64,000 nucleotides of DNA from contig NZ_QDKL01000001.1 in the NCBI RefSeq assembly GCF_003346865.1, positions 992,001 to 1,056,000 on the forward strand. The letters run 5' to 3'. A model generated the notes under the pieces. It had not been told where the DNA came from and did no database searches. It saw only the letters and a program-made list of their open reading frames with translations. Source of the DNA: Halobacteriovorax vibrionivorans. GTDB taxonomy: Bacteria; Bdellovibrionota; Bacteriovoracia; Bacteriovoracales; Bacteriovoracaceae. Within the stretch, counting starts at the first letter, position 1. Every line of letters starts with the position of its first letter. This document shows, piece by piece, positions 18,619-26,583 of this stretch. The position numbers were made by a program, and so were the translations under genes.

Positions 18619-18643
18619 TTTGTGTAGGCCAGCTTTACACAAA
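18619..18643. repeat. Inverted repeat with 8-base arms
   Basis: TTTGTGTA at 18619-18626 is complementary to TACACAAA at 18636-18643, with a 9-base loop. It lies between the M24 gene and the lipoprotein hydrolase gene. There is no T-run directly after it, so it is a poor intrinsic terminator; it could be an operator or an mRNA 3' hairpin. Confidence 0.45.
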
Positions 18644-18687
18644 TACATGTTTCCTTTTAAAATTTTAAAATAACAAAAGGACAGAAC

Positions 18688-19668
18688 ATGAAAATATTCA
18701 ATCTTCTAATCATATTAATTTTTGTATCTTCTTGTGCTTCTTCATCTAAGAACGAACTCTCATTTGATGCAGAATTATCTCAATTTAAATATCCATTTCC
18801 AGTTAAAACATATGAATTCTCAACTCAAACGCAAAAGTTAAAAATGAGATATATGGATATTGGTAAGTCAAAGTCAAAAGTTGCTGTCCTACTTCACGGC
18901 AAAAACTTTGCAGGATTTTATTGGGAGAGAATTGCAAATGATCTTGTGAAAAAAGGTTATCGAGTTATTATTCCAGATCAAATAGGATTTGGAAAAAGCT
19001 CGAAACCAGACAACTATCATTATAGTTTTCCTCAGCTAGCAAAGAATACTCATGGATTAATAAAATCACTAGGAGTGCGTAAGTATATCGTTGTTGGTCA
19101 TTCAATGGGGGGAATGCTTGCTGTGAATATGGGGGCCATGTATCGAGACATTAGAAAGGTTGTACTCGTAAATCCAATTGGCTTAGAAGCATATCTTGAT
19201 TATGTCGAATATAAAGACCCTGAATTTTTCTTTAAAAGTGAAATGAATAAAACAGTCGATAAGGCCCGCGCCTATCAGCGAAAAAATTATTATGATGGAG
19301 CTTGGTCAAATTCATATGAAGCATTATTAACTCCATTTAAAGGTCAGTTAAATGGACCAGATTATGAAGTTGTTGCTTGGAATGCGGCCTTAACTTATGG
19401 ACCTATATTTGAAGATAATATCGTTGTTAAATTTCCTAAAATTAAAGCCAAGACGGTTTTAATATTAGGTACTCGCGATCGAACAGGTCCTGGACGAGGT
19501 TGGAAAAGAAAAGGTGTTAAGAGAAAGTTAGGACAGTATCAAAATTTAGGTCGAGAAATAAAAAAAGAAAACCCTAAGCTTAAGCTCATTGAGCTAAAAG
19601 GCTTAGGGCATATGCCTCAGTTTGAAGACTATAATCGTTTCTCTAAAGTGTTCTTTAGAGAGTTTTAA
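18688..19668 (+). CDS. Lipoprotein alpha/beta hydrolase
   Basis: A 326-residue alpha/beta-hydrolase-fold enzyme behind a lipoprotein signal peptide; the lipobox VSSC places Cys near residue 16. The oxyanion region is LLHGKNFAGFYW (about 67-78), the nucleophile elbow is VGHSMGGM (about 138-145), and a late Asp (LGTRDRTG) and His (LGHMPQ) complete the triad. It resembles epoxide-hydrolase/proline-iminopeptidase-like esterases acting in the periplasm or at the outer membrane. AAAAGGACAG before the ATG is a fair ribosome binding site. The substrate is unknown. Confidence 0.85.
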   Translation: MKIFNLLIILIFVSSCASSSKNELSFDAELSQFKYPFPVKTYEFSTQTQKLKMRYMDIGKSKSKVAVLLHGKNFAGFYWERIANDLVKKGYRVIIPDQIGFGKSSKPDNYHYSFPQLAKNTHGLIKSLGVRKYIVVGHSMGGMLAVNMGAMYRDIRKVVLVNPIGLEAYLDYVEYKDPEFFFKSEMNKTVDKARAYQRKNYYDGAWSNSYEALLTPFKGQLNGPDYEVVAWNAALTYGPIFEDNIVVKFPKIKAKTVLILGTRDRTGPGRGWKRKGVKRKLGQYQNLGREIKKENPKLKLIELKGLGHMPQFEDYNRFSKVFFREF

Positions 19669-19678
19669 TTTCTCTTAG

Positions 19679-21172
19679 TTAGGCAACGAGTTTAACACCT
19701 TGTTGCCTAGCATGATCTGCATACTTCGTATCAATTCCCATAATATGTGTGAATAGCCAGTTTTTAAGGAAGCTTGCAAGCTTATCTTTTTCAACTTGTC
19801 CAGTCTTGAGCTGCGCTTCAAACTTTGCAACATTTGAAAGAAGCTTCTCGTGTACTCTCTTATGAGATTCATAAGATGGATAGTTTATTGAACGCATATA
19901 TTCTTCTTCTTCATCAAAGTGAAATACTACGTATCCTTTTAAATCCTCAAAAGCTTTAGCGATACCTTGTTGAGTGTTCATCGCACGGATAAGAGTATTG
20001 ATTCTTTTTAATAATTCCTCGTGCTCGCTATCTACCTTCGGTATACCAATTGCATATTTTTTATCCCAAGGAATCTCTTCGATTGCTGATGAAGTTACAA
20101 TATGCTTTTCAGTCTTAGTTTTATGAATTGAGTGTCTTAAATCTTTTAGGTAATCATTAATAGTACTTGCTAGTTTCAGTGTTTGCGAAACGACAAGTGT
20201 ACTTCTTTGAGTTGAGTTATTGATTAAGTGAATAGCATCTCTTAGTTCAATAACACCATTTTCTTGCTCTCTAGCAGCGACTGTAATTTCTTCGATCTGC
20301 TGATTCATTTTTAAAGTTTCTTCATTTGTTTGATTGAAGCTATTTTTAAACTCTAAAAGAGTATGATCGCAAGAATTGGCCGTTTCATCTAATCTTGTTC
20401 CAAGTGATTTACTGCTTTCTTCGATCTTTTCAATAAGTGTATTTAGTTTTGTTTGTGCTTCAGAAAGAGTGTAGTTAATCGCATCCGCACTATCACCACT
20501 TGTTGTTGCAAGCTTTCCAATCTCCTCGGCTACAACAGAGAATCCTTTTCCATGCTCTCCTGCTCTGGCCGCCTCTACTGAAGCGTTAAATGATAAGAGC
20601 TTAGTCTGGAAAACAATGTCGTTGATAAGTTGTGCCTTACTTTCGACTTCGCTAAAAGTATGTAGAAAACCATTTAAATTTGTTGCTATGTCACTTAGTG
20701 ACGCATTAATATCACGACTTGTGTCTAGGCTGGCTTCAATATTTTCTTCAAGCCTTTCAAGGGACTTATCACTATTTCCAATAAGCTGGTTAATCTCTTT
20801 AATATTGCTTTCAAATGATGAAATTGATTCAGTTGTTCTTGTGATCATTGCACTAATTTCGTCACTGGTAGCACTTGTTTCTACGACAGCGCTTGCTTGT
20901 TCATTAGTACTATCTTCAAGCTGCTCACATGAATCAAAGAACTGAGAGTTTGTCCCAATGATGTTTCTTTGAAGATAATCAAGTTTCCCCATTAATTCGG
21001 TAAGTGAATCCCGATGCTTTTTTTGCATAATATAGAACATGACCAATGTTGGTATTGTTGCGAGCACAAATGGTAGTGATGCAATGACACCTGAATTAGT
21101 TAAGTAACCAATTAAACAAGTAATAGTTAGTGATAAGGTAAATGTAGTGGCGATAATATTGTTAGTTTTCAT
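19679..21172 (-). CDS. Methyl-accepting chemotaxis protein with C-terminal hemerythrin domain
   Basis: A 497-residue chemoreceptor fusion. Two membrane helices (about 8-24 and 29-47) are joined by a very short loop, so there is no periplasmic sensor. The conserved MCP signalling tip (SFNASVEAARAGEHGKGFSVVAEE) lies near 190-220. The C-terminal 130 residues are a bacteriohemerythrin domain with the di-iron ligands in DSEHEEL, FHFDEEEEYM, HKRVHEKL and THIMGID. It probably senses oxygen or redox and feeds the Che pathway. I chose ATG 21172; an upstream TTG at 21190 is possible. It is convergent with the hydrolase gene. Confidence 0.9.
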   Translation of the reverse strand: MKTNNIIATTFTLSLTITCLIGYLTNSGVIASLPFVLATIPTLVMFYIMQKKHRDSLTELMGKLDYLQRNIIGTNSQFFDSCEQLEDSTNEQASAVVETSATSDEISAMITRTTESISSFESNIKEINQLIGNSDKSLERLEENIEASLDTSRDINASLSDIATNLNGFLHTFSEVESKAQLINDIVFQTKLLSFNASVEAARAGEHGKGFSVVAEEIGKLATTSGDSADAINYTLSEAQTKLNTLIEKIEESSKSLGTRLDETANSCDHTLLEFKNSFNQTNEETLKMNQQIEEITVAAREQENGVIELRDAIHLINNSTQRSTLVVSQTLKLASTINDYLKDLRHSIHKTKTEKHIVTSSAIEEIPWDKKYAIGIPKVDSEHEELLKRINTLIRAMNTQQGIAKAFEDLKGYVVFHFDEEEEYMRSINYPSYESHKRVHEKLLSNVAKFEAQLKTGQVEKDKLASFLKNWLFTHIMGIDTKYADHARQQGVKLVA

Positions 21173-21299
21173 ATTAACAATATCGGGCAAGAATCAGTTT
21201 TTTGTTAGAAAAAATTTAATGACCTTCGTCACTTTTCGCTAAGAATTATTGTTTAATTTCAACAACTTCGATGAAAAATATTGAAAATTTTCGACTGTT

Positions 21300-22589
21300 C
21301 TATAGTTCTTGTTGAATATATAGCCCAAGATAATTGCTGCCGCCTTTAATTCTTCCAAATACAGATGAAGATTCGAAGATTGAAGAGCGATGGTGAATCA
21401 ATAACCCGGCCCAAGAATGCTTGAGGCCAAACTTTTCAAGATTGAAGTCGATAGAGAAGTCGAGGTAGTTCATAAACTTGCTATCACGGTATCCCTTTCC
21501 AGCTATATCAATTTCTTCAATATAGGTAATTTCATCAACGTATGAAATACCTTCTGCTAATCCAAGTCGCCATTTTGTTGGCCAATTAAATGGAATGAAT
21601 ATTTTCACAGCGATCACGTATTCATTACTATAACCTTGTACTTCACTCTTTAGATGTCTTACATAATTTGGGAGTAAGTATACTGGAATATCCCCACCCA
21701 TAAATGTGTCTGAAAGAGGGATCCCGTAAGCTAGTGATACCATGTCATTGTTGTATTCATCAGTGGCAGTATGAAATGATAATATGTCGCTTAAGTTTGA
21801 AGGTGTTGCTTTGGTGTATGCGGCCCTAATGAACTCTTTGCTTTTAAGCTTTTTTCTTTTTGGAAATTCAATTGCATTACTCTTATGTAGTCTATCTGAA
21901 AGAAAAGCGATTCCAAGAAATGTTTCAGTGTTGACTTGGCTGCTTATAGCATCGGTACTAGCAGTGTGATTATCAAGAGTACTTACTTTTGCGTGGGCCA
22001 GGAGGTTAAAGTCTCTATGGATATGTATTGTCGTTTCAACACCAGCTCCGACTTCATAACCAGAGCCAGGCTTAGCAGTTCCATTATAGCCATAGTAACG
22101 GTTATTAAATTCTGTACTTCTAATTTGGGCATAGGCAAATGGTTCAAAGAAAAGACTCTTCCAACTGAAGCCTGCTTTTGTTTCGAAATTTATATAGGGC
22201 CTAGTAGAGCTATCAACTAGGATCTGAGCATTCGATTGCCAAAATGTGTTGTGAATAAATTGAAATTCAAGGCCGTAATCAAAGGCAGAGCCACGAACTT
22301 CATTTTGAAACTCTTTGGGAATATCAAAGAAACGATAGGTTGTATAAAGGTTGGCGCGCCATTTTTCATGTTTTATTAGTTTCCCTCTAGCGCTTAATCC
22401 ATCTAGTTCGAAGTCTCCTCTTTTATAGTAAAATAGAGGAATGATATCTGAGACATATTTGTCATCTGAAGTGTATGGAATTCTAGCATTTCTATACCCA
22501 AACCCAATTCCCCAGTAATGAGGCTCCTTGCTTTTTGAAAGTACTTGGGAAGAGAGTATACATATAAATACAATTAGAATATTTTTCAT
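21300..22589 (-). CDS. MipA/OmpV-family outer membrane protein
   Basis: A 429-residue secreted beta-barrel candidate. A signal peptide (about 1-18, ending QVLS) is followed by WGIGFGYRNARIPY. The sequence then alternates polar and aromatic residues, as expected for strands, and ends in an aromatic-rich YLGLYIQQEL. The N-terminal layout (GIGFGYRNARIPYTSDDKYVSDIIPLFYY, seen in pieces) is like MipA/OmpV proteins, which bind MltA or act as porins. It is longer than usual (about 250-300) and may contain a second barrel half. It lies 9 bases downstream of pldA and probably forms an operon with it. Confidence 0.7.
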   Translation of the reverse strand: MKNILIVFICILSSQVLSKSKEPHYWGIGFGYRNARIPYTSDDKYVSDIIPLFYYKRGDFELDGLSARGKLIKHEKWRANLYTTYRFFDIPKEFQNEVRGSAFDYGLEFQFIHNTFWQSNAQILVDSSTRPYINFETKAGFSWKSLFFEPFAYAQIRSTEFNNRYYGYNGTAKPGSGYEVGAGVETTIHIHRDFNLLAHAKVSTLDNHTASTDAISSQVNTETFLGIAFLSDRLHKSNAIEFPKRKKLKSKEFIRAAYTKATPSNLSDILSFHTATDEYNNDMVSLAYGIPLSDTFMGGDIPVYLLPNYVRHLKSEVQGYSNEYVIAVKIFIPFNWPTKWRLGLAEGISYVDEITYIEEIDIAGKGYRDSKFMNYLDFSIDFNLEKFGLKHSWAGLLIHHRSSIFESSSVFGRIKGGSNYLGLYIQQEL

Positions 22590-22598
22590 CTAAAAAGC

Positions 22599-23480
22599 CT
22601 ATAACCAATCTGTAAATGCGACACCTAATCCAATACGTGTCATCTTATAATTATAATCAATTAACGATTCACCATATCCATCAAAATATTGAACATATCC
22701 TTTAAGTCTGGTTTCAGGCAGAGGAAATGACCAAGATAACTCGACAGCACCTTTATTATCGCTTCTAAGATTATTTCTTAACATTAGAGAAAGTGTGTGA
22801 CCATTAACTTTATGAATCGTAGTTAATTCAAAATTACCCATATACTCATTAATATCTGGATTATCGTCACCAGTGTAGTCTGTAGGACTTGTCTTTTTTT
22901 CCTCTGGAATTCGATACCACACTTTCAACATGAAAAGTGTTTCACGGTAGTCAAAGAATGTTGTGAAGAAGACTCGATTCCAACTTCTTGATTGTGGGAT
23001 ATCTTTCCCATTAGATTGATGTGCAAAACCAAGGTGATAATAATTTCTAAAGATCGTCCAATTATCTTCAAATGGCATCATGGATAAAAATATCTCTGGT
23101 TCGTAATTAGTATCCCTGAATGCTGCTGAGTTTTTCTTGTTAAATAGTTGCCATACGGACTTTTGTGTATAGGCAAAGTTTAAGTCTGTATTTGAATTAA
23201 ATAATTTTGAAAATACAGTAAATTTAAAGCTTAATTGAAACTTTGTTTCCTCGTTCTTTAATTCGTCGTCATCGTTTATCGAAGACTCATTAGGATCATG
23301 CATATAAGTCACAGGCAGGACATAATTTGGTCGATGGGCAGTTACAAGTGAAATGGTATTATTAGAGGCCTCATCTTCTTTTTGTCTCTTTTGTATCGTT
23401 TTCTCAAGTGAGTCCTGGGCAAAGATTGAGATCGTGAAATTGAGTAATAAGGCGCAATAAATGCTTCTTTGAAAAGTCAT
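22599..23480 (-). CDS. pldA: Outer membrane phospholipase A (OMPLA)
   Basis: OMPLA hydrolyses phospholipids that reach the outer leaflet, and needs calcium and dimerisation. The 293-residue protein has a signal peptide (about 1-22) and the family active site in GFAHQSNG and SRSWNR (about 150-167): catalytic His, Ser two residues later, and the Asn that orients them. The C-terminal strand motif YFDGYGESLIDYNY is also diagnostic. The gene pairs with the downstream MipA/OmpV gene. In a predatory bacterium such an enzyme might attack prey membrane, but housekeeping is equally possible. Confidence 0.93.
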   Translation of the reverse strand: MTFQRSIYCALLLNFTISIFAQDSLEKTIQKRQKEDEASNNTISLVTAHRPNYVLPVTYMHDPNESSINDDDELKNEETKFQLSFKFTVFSKLFNSNTDLNFAYTQKSVWQLFNKKNSAAFRDTNYEPEIFLSMMPFEDNWTIFRNYYHLGFAHQSNGKDIPQSRSWNRVFFTTFFDYRETLFMLKVWYRIPEEKKTSPTDYTGDDNPDINEYMGNFELTTIHKVNGHTLSLMLRNNLRSDNKGAVELSWSFPLPETRLKGYVQYFDGYGESLIDYNYKMTRIGLGVAFTDWL

Positions 23481-23571
23481 AGTCGTTGTATATTAAAGGG
23501 TTTTTAGTTGAACGTATTGTCTAATGAATAGGGCCTCTCTGACAAATAATTTCCATAGACGAAATACTAGA

Positions 23572-23601
23572 TTGACAATATACGACGTTAGGGGCTATAA
23601 A
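23572..23601 (+). promoter_or_regulatory. Promoter of tRNA-Arg with overlapping palindrome
   Basis: TTGACA at 23572-23577 and TATAAA at 23596-23601 are 18 bases apart, with a start point expected near 23608, just before the tRNA. An inverted repeat TAGGGG/CCCCTA (23589-23594 and 23604-23609) brackets the -10 box. Confidence 0.72.
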
Positions 23602-23614
23602 TACCCCTACATGC

Positions 23615-23691
23615 GCACTCGTAGCTCAGCTGGATAGAGTGTCTGACTACGGATCAGAAGGTCGCAGGTTCGACTCCTGCCGAGTGCGCCA
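23615..23691 (+). tRNA. tRNA-Arg(ACG)
   Basis: A 77-base tRNA. Acceptor GCACTCG pairs with CGAGTGC, with discriminator G and encoded CCA at 23689-23691. The anticodon loop is CTACGGA with anticodon ACG between TCTGA/TCAGA. A34 of this tRNA is the substrate of TadA, encoded at 28820 in the same window. The T-arm GCAGG-TTCGACT-CCTGC is regular. Confidence 0.96.
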
Positions 23692-23719
23692 TGTCTTAAG
23701 TATTTGTAATCACAAGCCT

Positions 23720-24475
23720 ATGTCAAATCACGAACAAAGATTTAATGGAATTGCTGCTTTATTAGGGGAGCGAGAATTCTCTATTGTTAAAGACTCTCAC
23801 ATTATGGTCATTGGACTAGGTGGAGTTGGTACGTGGTGTGTCGAGTCCATTGCACGATTAGGTGTGAATAAGATCACTCTCGTTGATCTTGATGATATCT
23901 GTGTTTCAAATACAAACCGACAACTTCATGCCCTTGAAGGAAATTACGGTAAAATGAAGGCCGACGCTTTGGCCGAACGAATTGCAAAGATTAATCCAGA
24001 CTGTAAGGTTACATGTCATTATTGCTTCTTTAATGAAAAGAATATGGAAAAGATTTTTGCAGAGAAGCCTTCGATTATAATTGATACGATTGATGCCCCT
24101 CGTGAAAAAGCGATTCTTATTAATGAATGCTATAAGCGAGAAGTCAAAGTGGTGAGCTCTGGTGCGATCGGTGGGAAAGTTGATCCTACAATGATCACTG
24201 TTGCTGAGCTCTCAAAAACTAAGCAAGATATGCTGTATCGAAAAGTAAGGCAGGAGCTAAAGAAAAAACATCTCTATCCTCTAGGCAGATCAAAAGCAAA
24301 GGTTCAGTGTGTTTACTCGCCTGAGCCATCAAAGAAGATTAAAAAGTGCGATCTTGAGCAAACATCTAAGGCTTTAAAGTTAGATTGCAATGGTGGACTA
24401 GGAACGGCCACTTATATGACAGGAACAGTAGGTTTCTTGCTTTCTCATTTAGCTATCAAAGAGCTTTTAAAGTAA
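23720..24475 (+). CDS. tcdA: tRNA threonylcarbamoyladenosine dehydratase
   Basis: TcdA (CsdL/YgdL) uses ATP to cyclise t6A37 of ANN-decoding tRNAs to ct6A. The 251 residues start at ATG 23720; an open frame reaching back into the tRNA is ignored. Seen: the E1-like nucleotide loop GLGGVGTWCVESIARLG (about 33-49), DLDDICVSNTNRQ (about 57-69), DTIDAPREK and the SSGAIGGKVDPT stretch. Length fits the family (about 250-270). It follows tRNA-Arg(ACG) by 28 bases and may be read from the same promoter. Confidence 0.93.
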   Translation: MSNHEQRFNGIAALLGEREFSIVKDSHIMVIGLGGVGTWCVESIARLGVNKITLVDLDDICVSNTNRQLHALEGNYGKMKADALAERIAKINPDCKVTCHYCFFNEKNMEKIFAEKPSIIIDTIDAPREKAILINECYKREVKVVSSGAIGGKVDPTMITVAELSKTKQDMLYRKVRQELKKKHLYPLGRSKAKVQCVYSPEPSKKIKKCDLEQTSKALKLDCNGGLGTATYMTGTVGFLLSHLAIKELLK

Positions 24476-24546
24476 TTTTTCATTGATTTAATCTCGTCGT
24501 AAAGTAAAATTAGTTGACTTTAAACAATCAAAAAATGGAGATATCT

Positions 24547-25125
24547 ATGATCAGGCTCGCTTGTCTTTTGGCATTATTACTAACAATTACTTCGTGTTCA
24601 TCTGGCCCTAAAGAGCGTGAATTTGAATTAGATTATAAAGTCATAAATGCTTCACAAAAAGTTGAACCAGTATGGTTAGAAGATATTAAAAAATATGAAG
24701 GAGATAGTGGTTATCATTATTTCTTATCTCAATCTGAAAATAGAAATAGAAGACTTTGTATTAAATCAGCTACCGCAAGGTCTACAGCAGTTATCGCAGC
24801 TGAAGTCTCTCAAGAAATATCAAATGACTATACTGAAGTAACAAGTCTAGATAATGACTCAGAAGAAGTTAAAACTTTTTATGAGAAGCTTACACAAACT
24901 GTTCGCACCAAAGTTTCTGGAGTACGTGTAAAAGAGCAATATTGGGAAAAGCGTCAGAAAAAATCAGGTGAGGAATTAACTGGTTCACCATACTATGCTT
25001 GTTTCTCAGTTGTGGGAATAAAAGAGGAGACTTTAGACCGCGCTAAAAAAGCAGCACAGGAAAGTGCAATAGTCTTAGCGCCATCAGATAAGAAAGAAGA
25101 GTTGAGAGAGAAGTTTGAAGACTAA
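24547..25125 (+). CDS. LPP20-like lipoprotein
   Basis: A 192-residue lipoprotein. The start ATG 24547 is chosen because GGAG lies 7 bases upstream and it begins a clean signal peptide ending in the lipobox TITSC (Cys near 17). The mature part has an Ala-rich amphipathic helix (SATARSTAVIAAEVSQEI) typical of LPP20/DUF400-type domains, and ends in a charged helix. It opens a four-gene cluster with an LPP20-like secreted protein, an LpoB-like lipoprotein and a COG3014-like lipoprotein. It overlaps the next gene by 11 bases. Confidence 0.7.
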   Translation: MIRLACLLALLLTITSCSSGPKEREFELDYKVINASQKVEPVWLEDIKKYEGDSGYHYFLSQSENRNRRLCIKSATARSTAVIAAEVSQEISNDYTEVTSLDNDSEEVKTFYEKLTQTVRTKVSGVRVKEQYWEKRQKKSGEELTGSPYYACFSVVGIKEETLDRAKKAAQESAIVLAPSDKKEELREKFED

Positions 25126-25963
25126 AGTATTCATTCTCTTATTTTTTGCCTTTTCTGGTTTCGCTCAAGTGAAATCATGTCCAGCTGACTTTTTGTGTGC
25201 AAAAGCTTGCAGTTTAAGTGAGGCGGAGGCAGTGGAAGATGCTCGAGTTGAAATCGCAAAAAACTTTCAAGTAAAGGTTAAGGCAAAGTTTCTCTCAATT
25301 GAGTCTTCTGATGGAAAGTTGGATGAATCTCAGTACTCTGATTATGTCAGTGAAGAAGTAAGTGAAACTCTCTTCGGTGTAGAAACAATTGAAAGTTTTG
25401 TTGATGAAGAAGATTATCATTGTGTTCTACTTGGATTGAATAAAAGTCGTTTTCGTCAAAAACTTAAAAGTGACATCACTAATCTTAAGGCCGAGAACGA
25501 AAGTATCTATAAACAAGGTCATAATCTATCGATATTAAAAATCAATGCAAATAATAATATTATTAAAAAGCTTGATGTTTACTTAGCTGTATTGTCAGAC
25601 AAGTATAAATCTAATGTTGTTCAATATAAGAAGAGAGCGAAAAAAGAAATTAATATCGCTATTTATTCACAGCCTAAGTTTGAATCAATTGATAAAATGT
25701 TGATAAGTGAACTTAATAAGGCAAATGTTTACGATAATAATGACATTGAGAAGAAACTAAACATCGCAATTGCGCTAAAGAACGAATATCTAAATGTTGA
25801 AGGTTTCGTAAAAAGAACTTTGGAAGTTAACTTCATTTATGGAAAGATAAATATAACCAAGAGATATACACAAACGGGTCGTACAGAGCAGGATATAATA
25901 CTAGATTTACAAAAAGAGTTATCTGACGATTTACCAGATGTATTTTTAGAACTTAAAATTTAA
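25115..25963 (+). CDS. Secreted LPP20-domain-like protein
   Basis: A 282-residue protein with a signal peptide (about 1-17, FSGFAQ), starting at TTG 25115 inside the previous gene. Residues about 24-110 (SLSEAEAVEDARVEIAKNF through HCVLLGLNKSRF) have the helix plus beta layout of LPP20-family domains. The rest is a long charged helical region and a beta-rich end, which I do not recognise. Cys residues at about 22, 28 and 32 could form disulfides. It probably works with the neighbouring lipoproteins in the periplasm. Confidence 0.66.
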   Translation: MKTKVFILLFFAFSGFAQVKSCPADFLCAKACSLSEAEAVEDARVEIAKNFQVKVKAKFLSIESSDGKLDESQYSDYVSEEVSETLFGVETIESFVDEEDYHCVLLGLNKSRFRQKLKSDITNLKAENESIYKQGHNLSILKINANNNIIKKLDVYLAVLSDKYKSNVVQYKKRAKKEINIAIYSQPKFESIDKMLISELNKANVYDNNDIEKKLNIAIALKNEYLNVEGFVKRTLEVNFIYGKINITKRYTQTGRTEQDIILDLQKELSDDLPDVFLELKI

Positions 25964-25976
25964 TAATGGAGGATAT

Positions 25977-26582
25977 ATGAAGAACTTACTTCTAATAACG
26001 CTTATGCTTTCACTGTTTTCATGTGGAGGGTTTCAGGCACAGAGAGTATCTGGAGATGAATCTGATGAGAAGTCTCTTGAGATTACAGATGCATGGGTAA
26101 CTCGTGATACAGAAAATGCTGTTGAAGATATCTTAAAGAAAATGAATGATCACCGTGGCTTTAAAAATTATCGACTTAAACTAGGTAGAAGACCAAAAGT
26201 TTTTATTGCAGATTTTGGTAACCAAACGGCTGAGCCATATTTTCCAGTTGATGATATTTCAGACGAGTTCCTAACTCAGATCAGTGAAACAGGTGAGTTC
26301 ATTCTGATTGATGCCGCTGCTAGAGAGTCTCTTTTAAAGGAAATTCAGTATCAAAATGACGGAATGGTAAGTCCTGCAGAAGCGAAGAAGATTGGTAATG
26401 CTGCTGGAGCGGATATCATGATCTTTGGAAATGTAAGAATGAACCCACGTAAGAGAAATGGGAAAACATTAAAGGAATATACCGTGAACCTTCGCATGAC
26501 AGATATCTCAAGAGGGGTTGAGGTTATGAGAACAAGGACTCGTGTAAATAAATATTCGGAGCAATCTAAAGTAGGTTGGTAG
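25977..26582 (+). CDS. LpoB-like lipoprotein, putative penicillin-binding-protein activator
   Basis: A 201-residue lipoprotein (lipobox LFSC, Cys near 16). The mature domain follows the LpoB plan: RPKVFIADFGNQTAEP, a helix DEFLTQISETGEFILIDAAARESLLKEIQYQ (in pieces), then SPAEAKKIGNAAGADIMIFGNV and a final beta region with NLRMTDISRGVEV. LpoB reaches through the periplasm to stimulate PBP1B. The AATGGAGGATATATG leader gives a strong ribosome binding site. It is followed directly by a COG3014-like gene, a neighbour pattern also seen in marine gammaproteobacteria as far as I recall. Confidence 0.8.
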   Translation: MKNLLLITLMLSLFSCGGFQAQRVSGDESDEKSLEITDAWVTRDTENAVEDILKKMNDHRGFKNYRLKLGRRPKVFIADFGNQTAEPYFPVDDISDEFLTQISETGEFILIDAAARESLLKEIQYQNDGMVSPAEAKKIGNAAGADIMIFGNVRMNPRKRNGKTLKEYTVNLRMTDISRGVEVMRTRTRVNKYSEQSKVGW

Positions 26583-26583
26583 A

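Noticed and set aside
19680..19709. TAGGCAAC/GTTGCCTA inverted repeat as a bidirectional terminator
   Set aside because: It lies inside the 3' end of the chemoreceptor coding region and no T-run follows on either strand.
23639..23719. Extended tcdA start inside tRNA-Arg
   Set aside because: The extra 27 codons are tRNA sequence; ATG 23720 begins the real family N-terminus.
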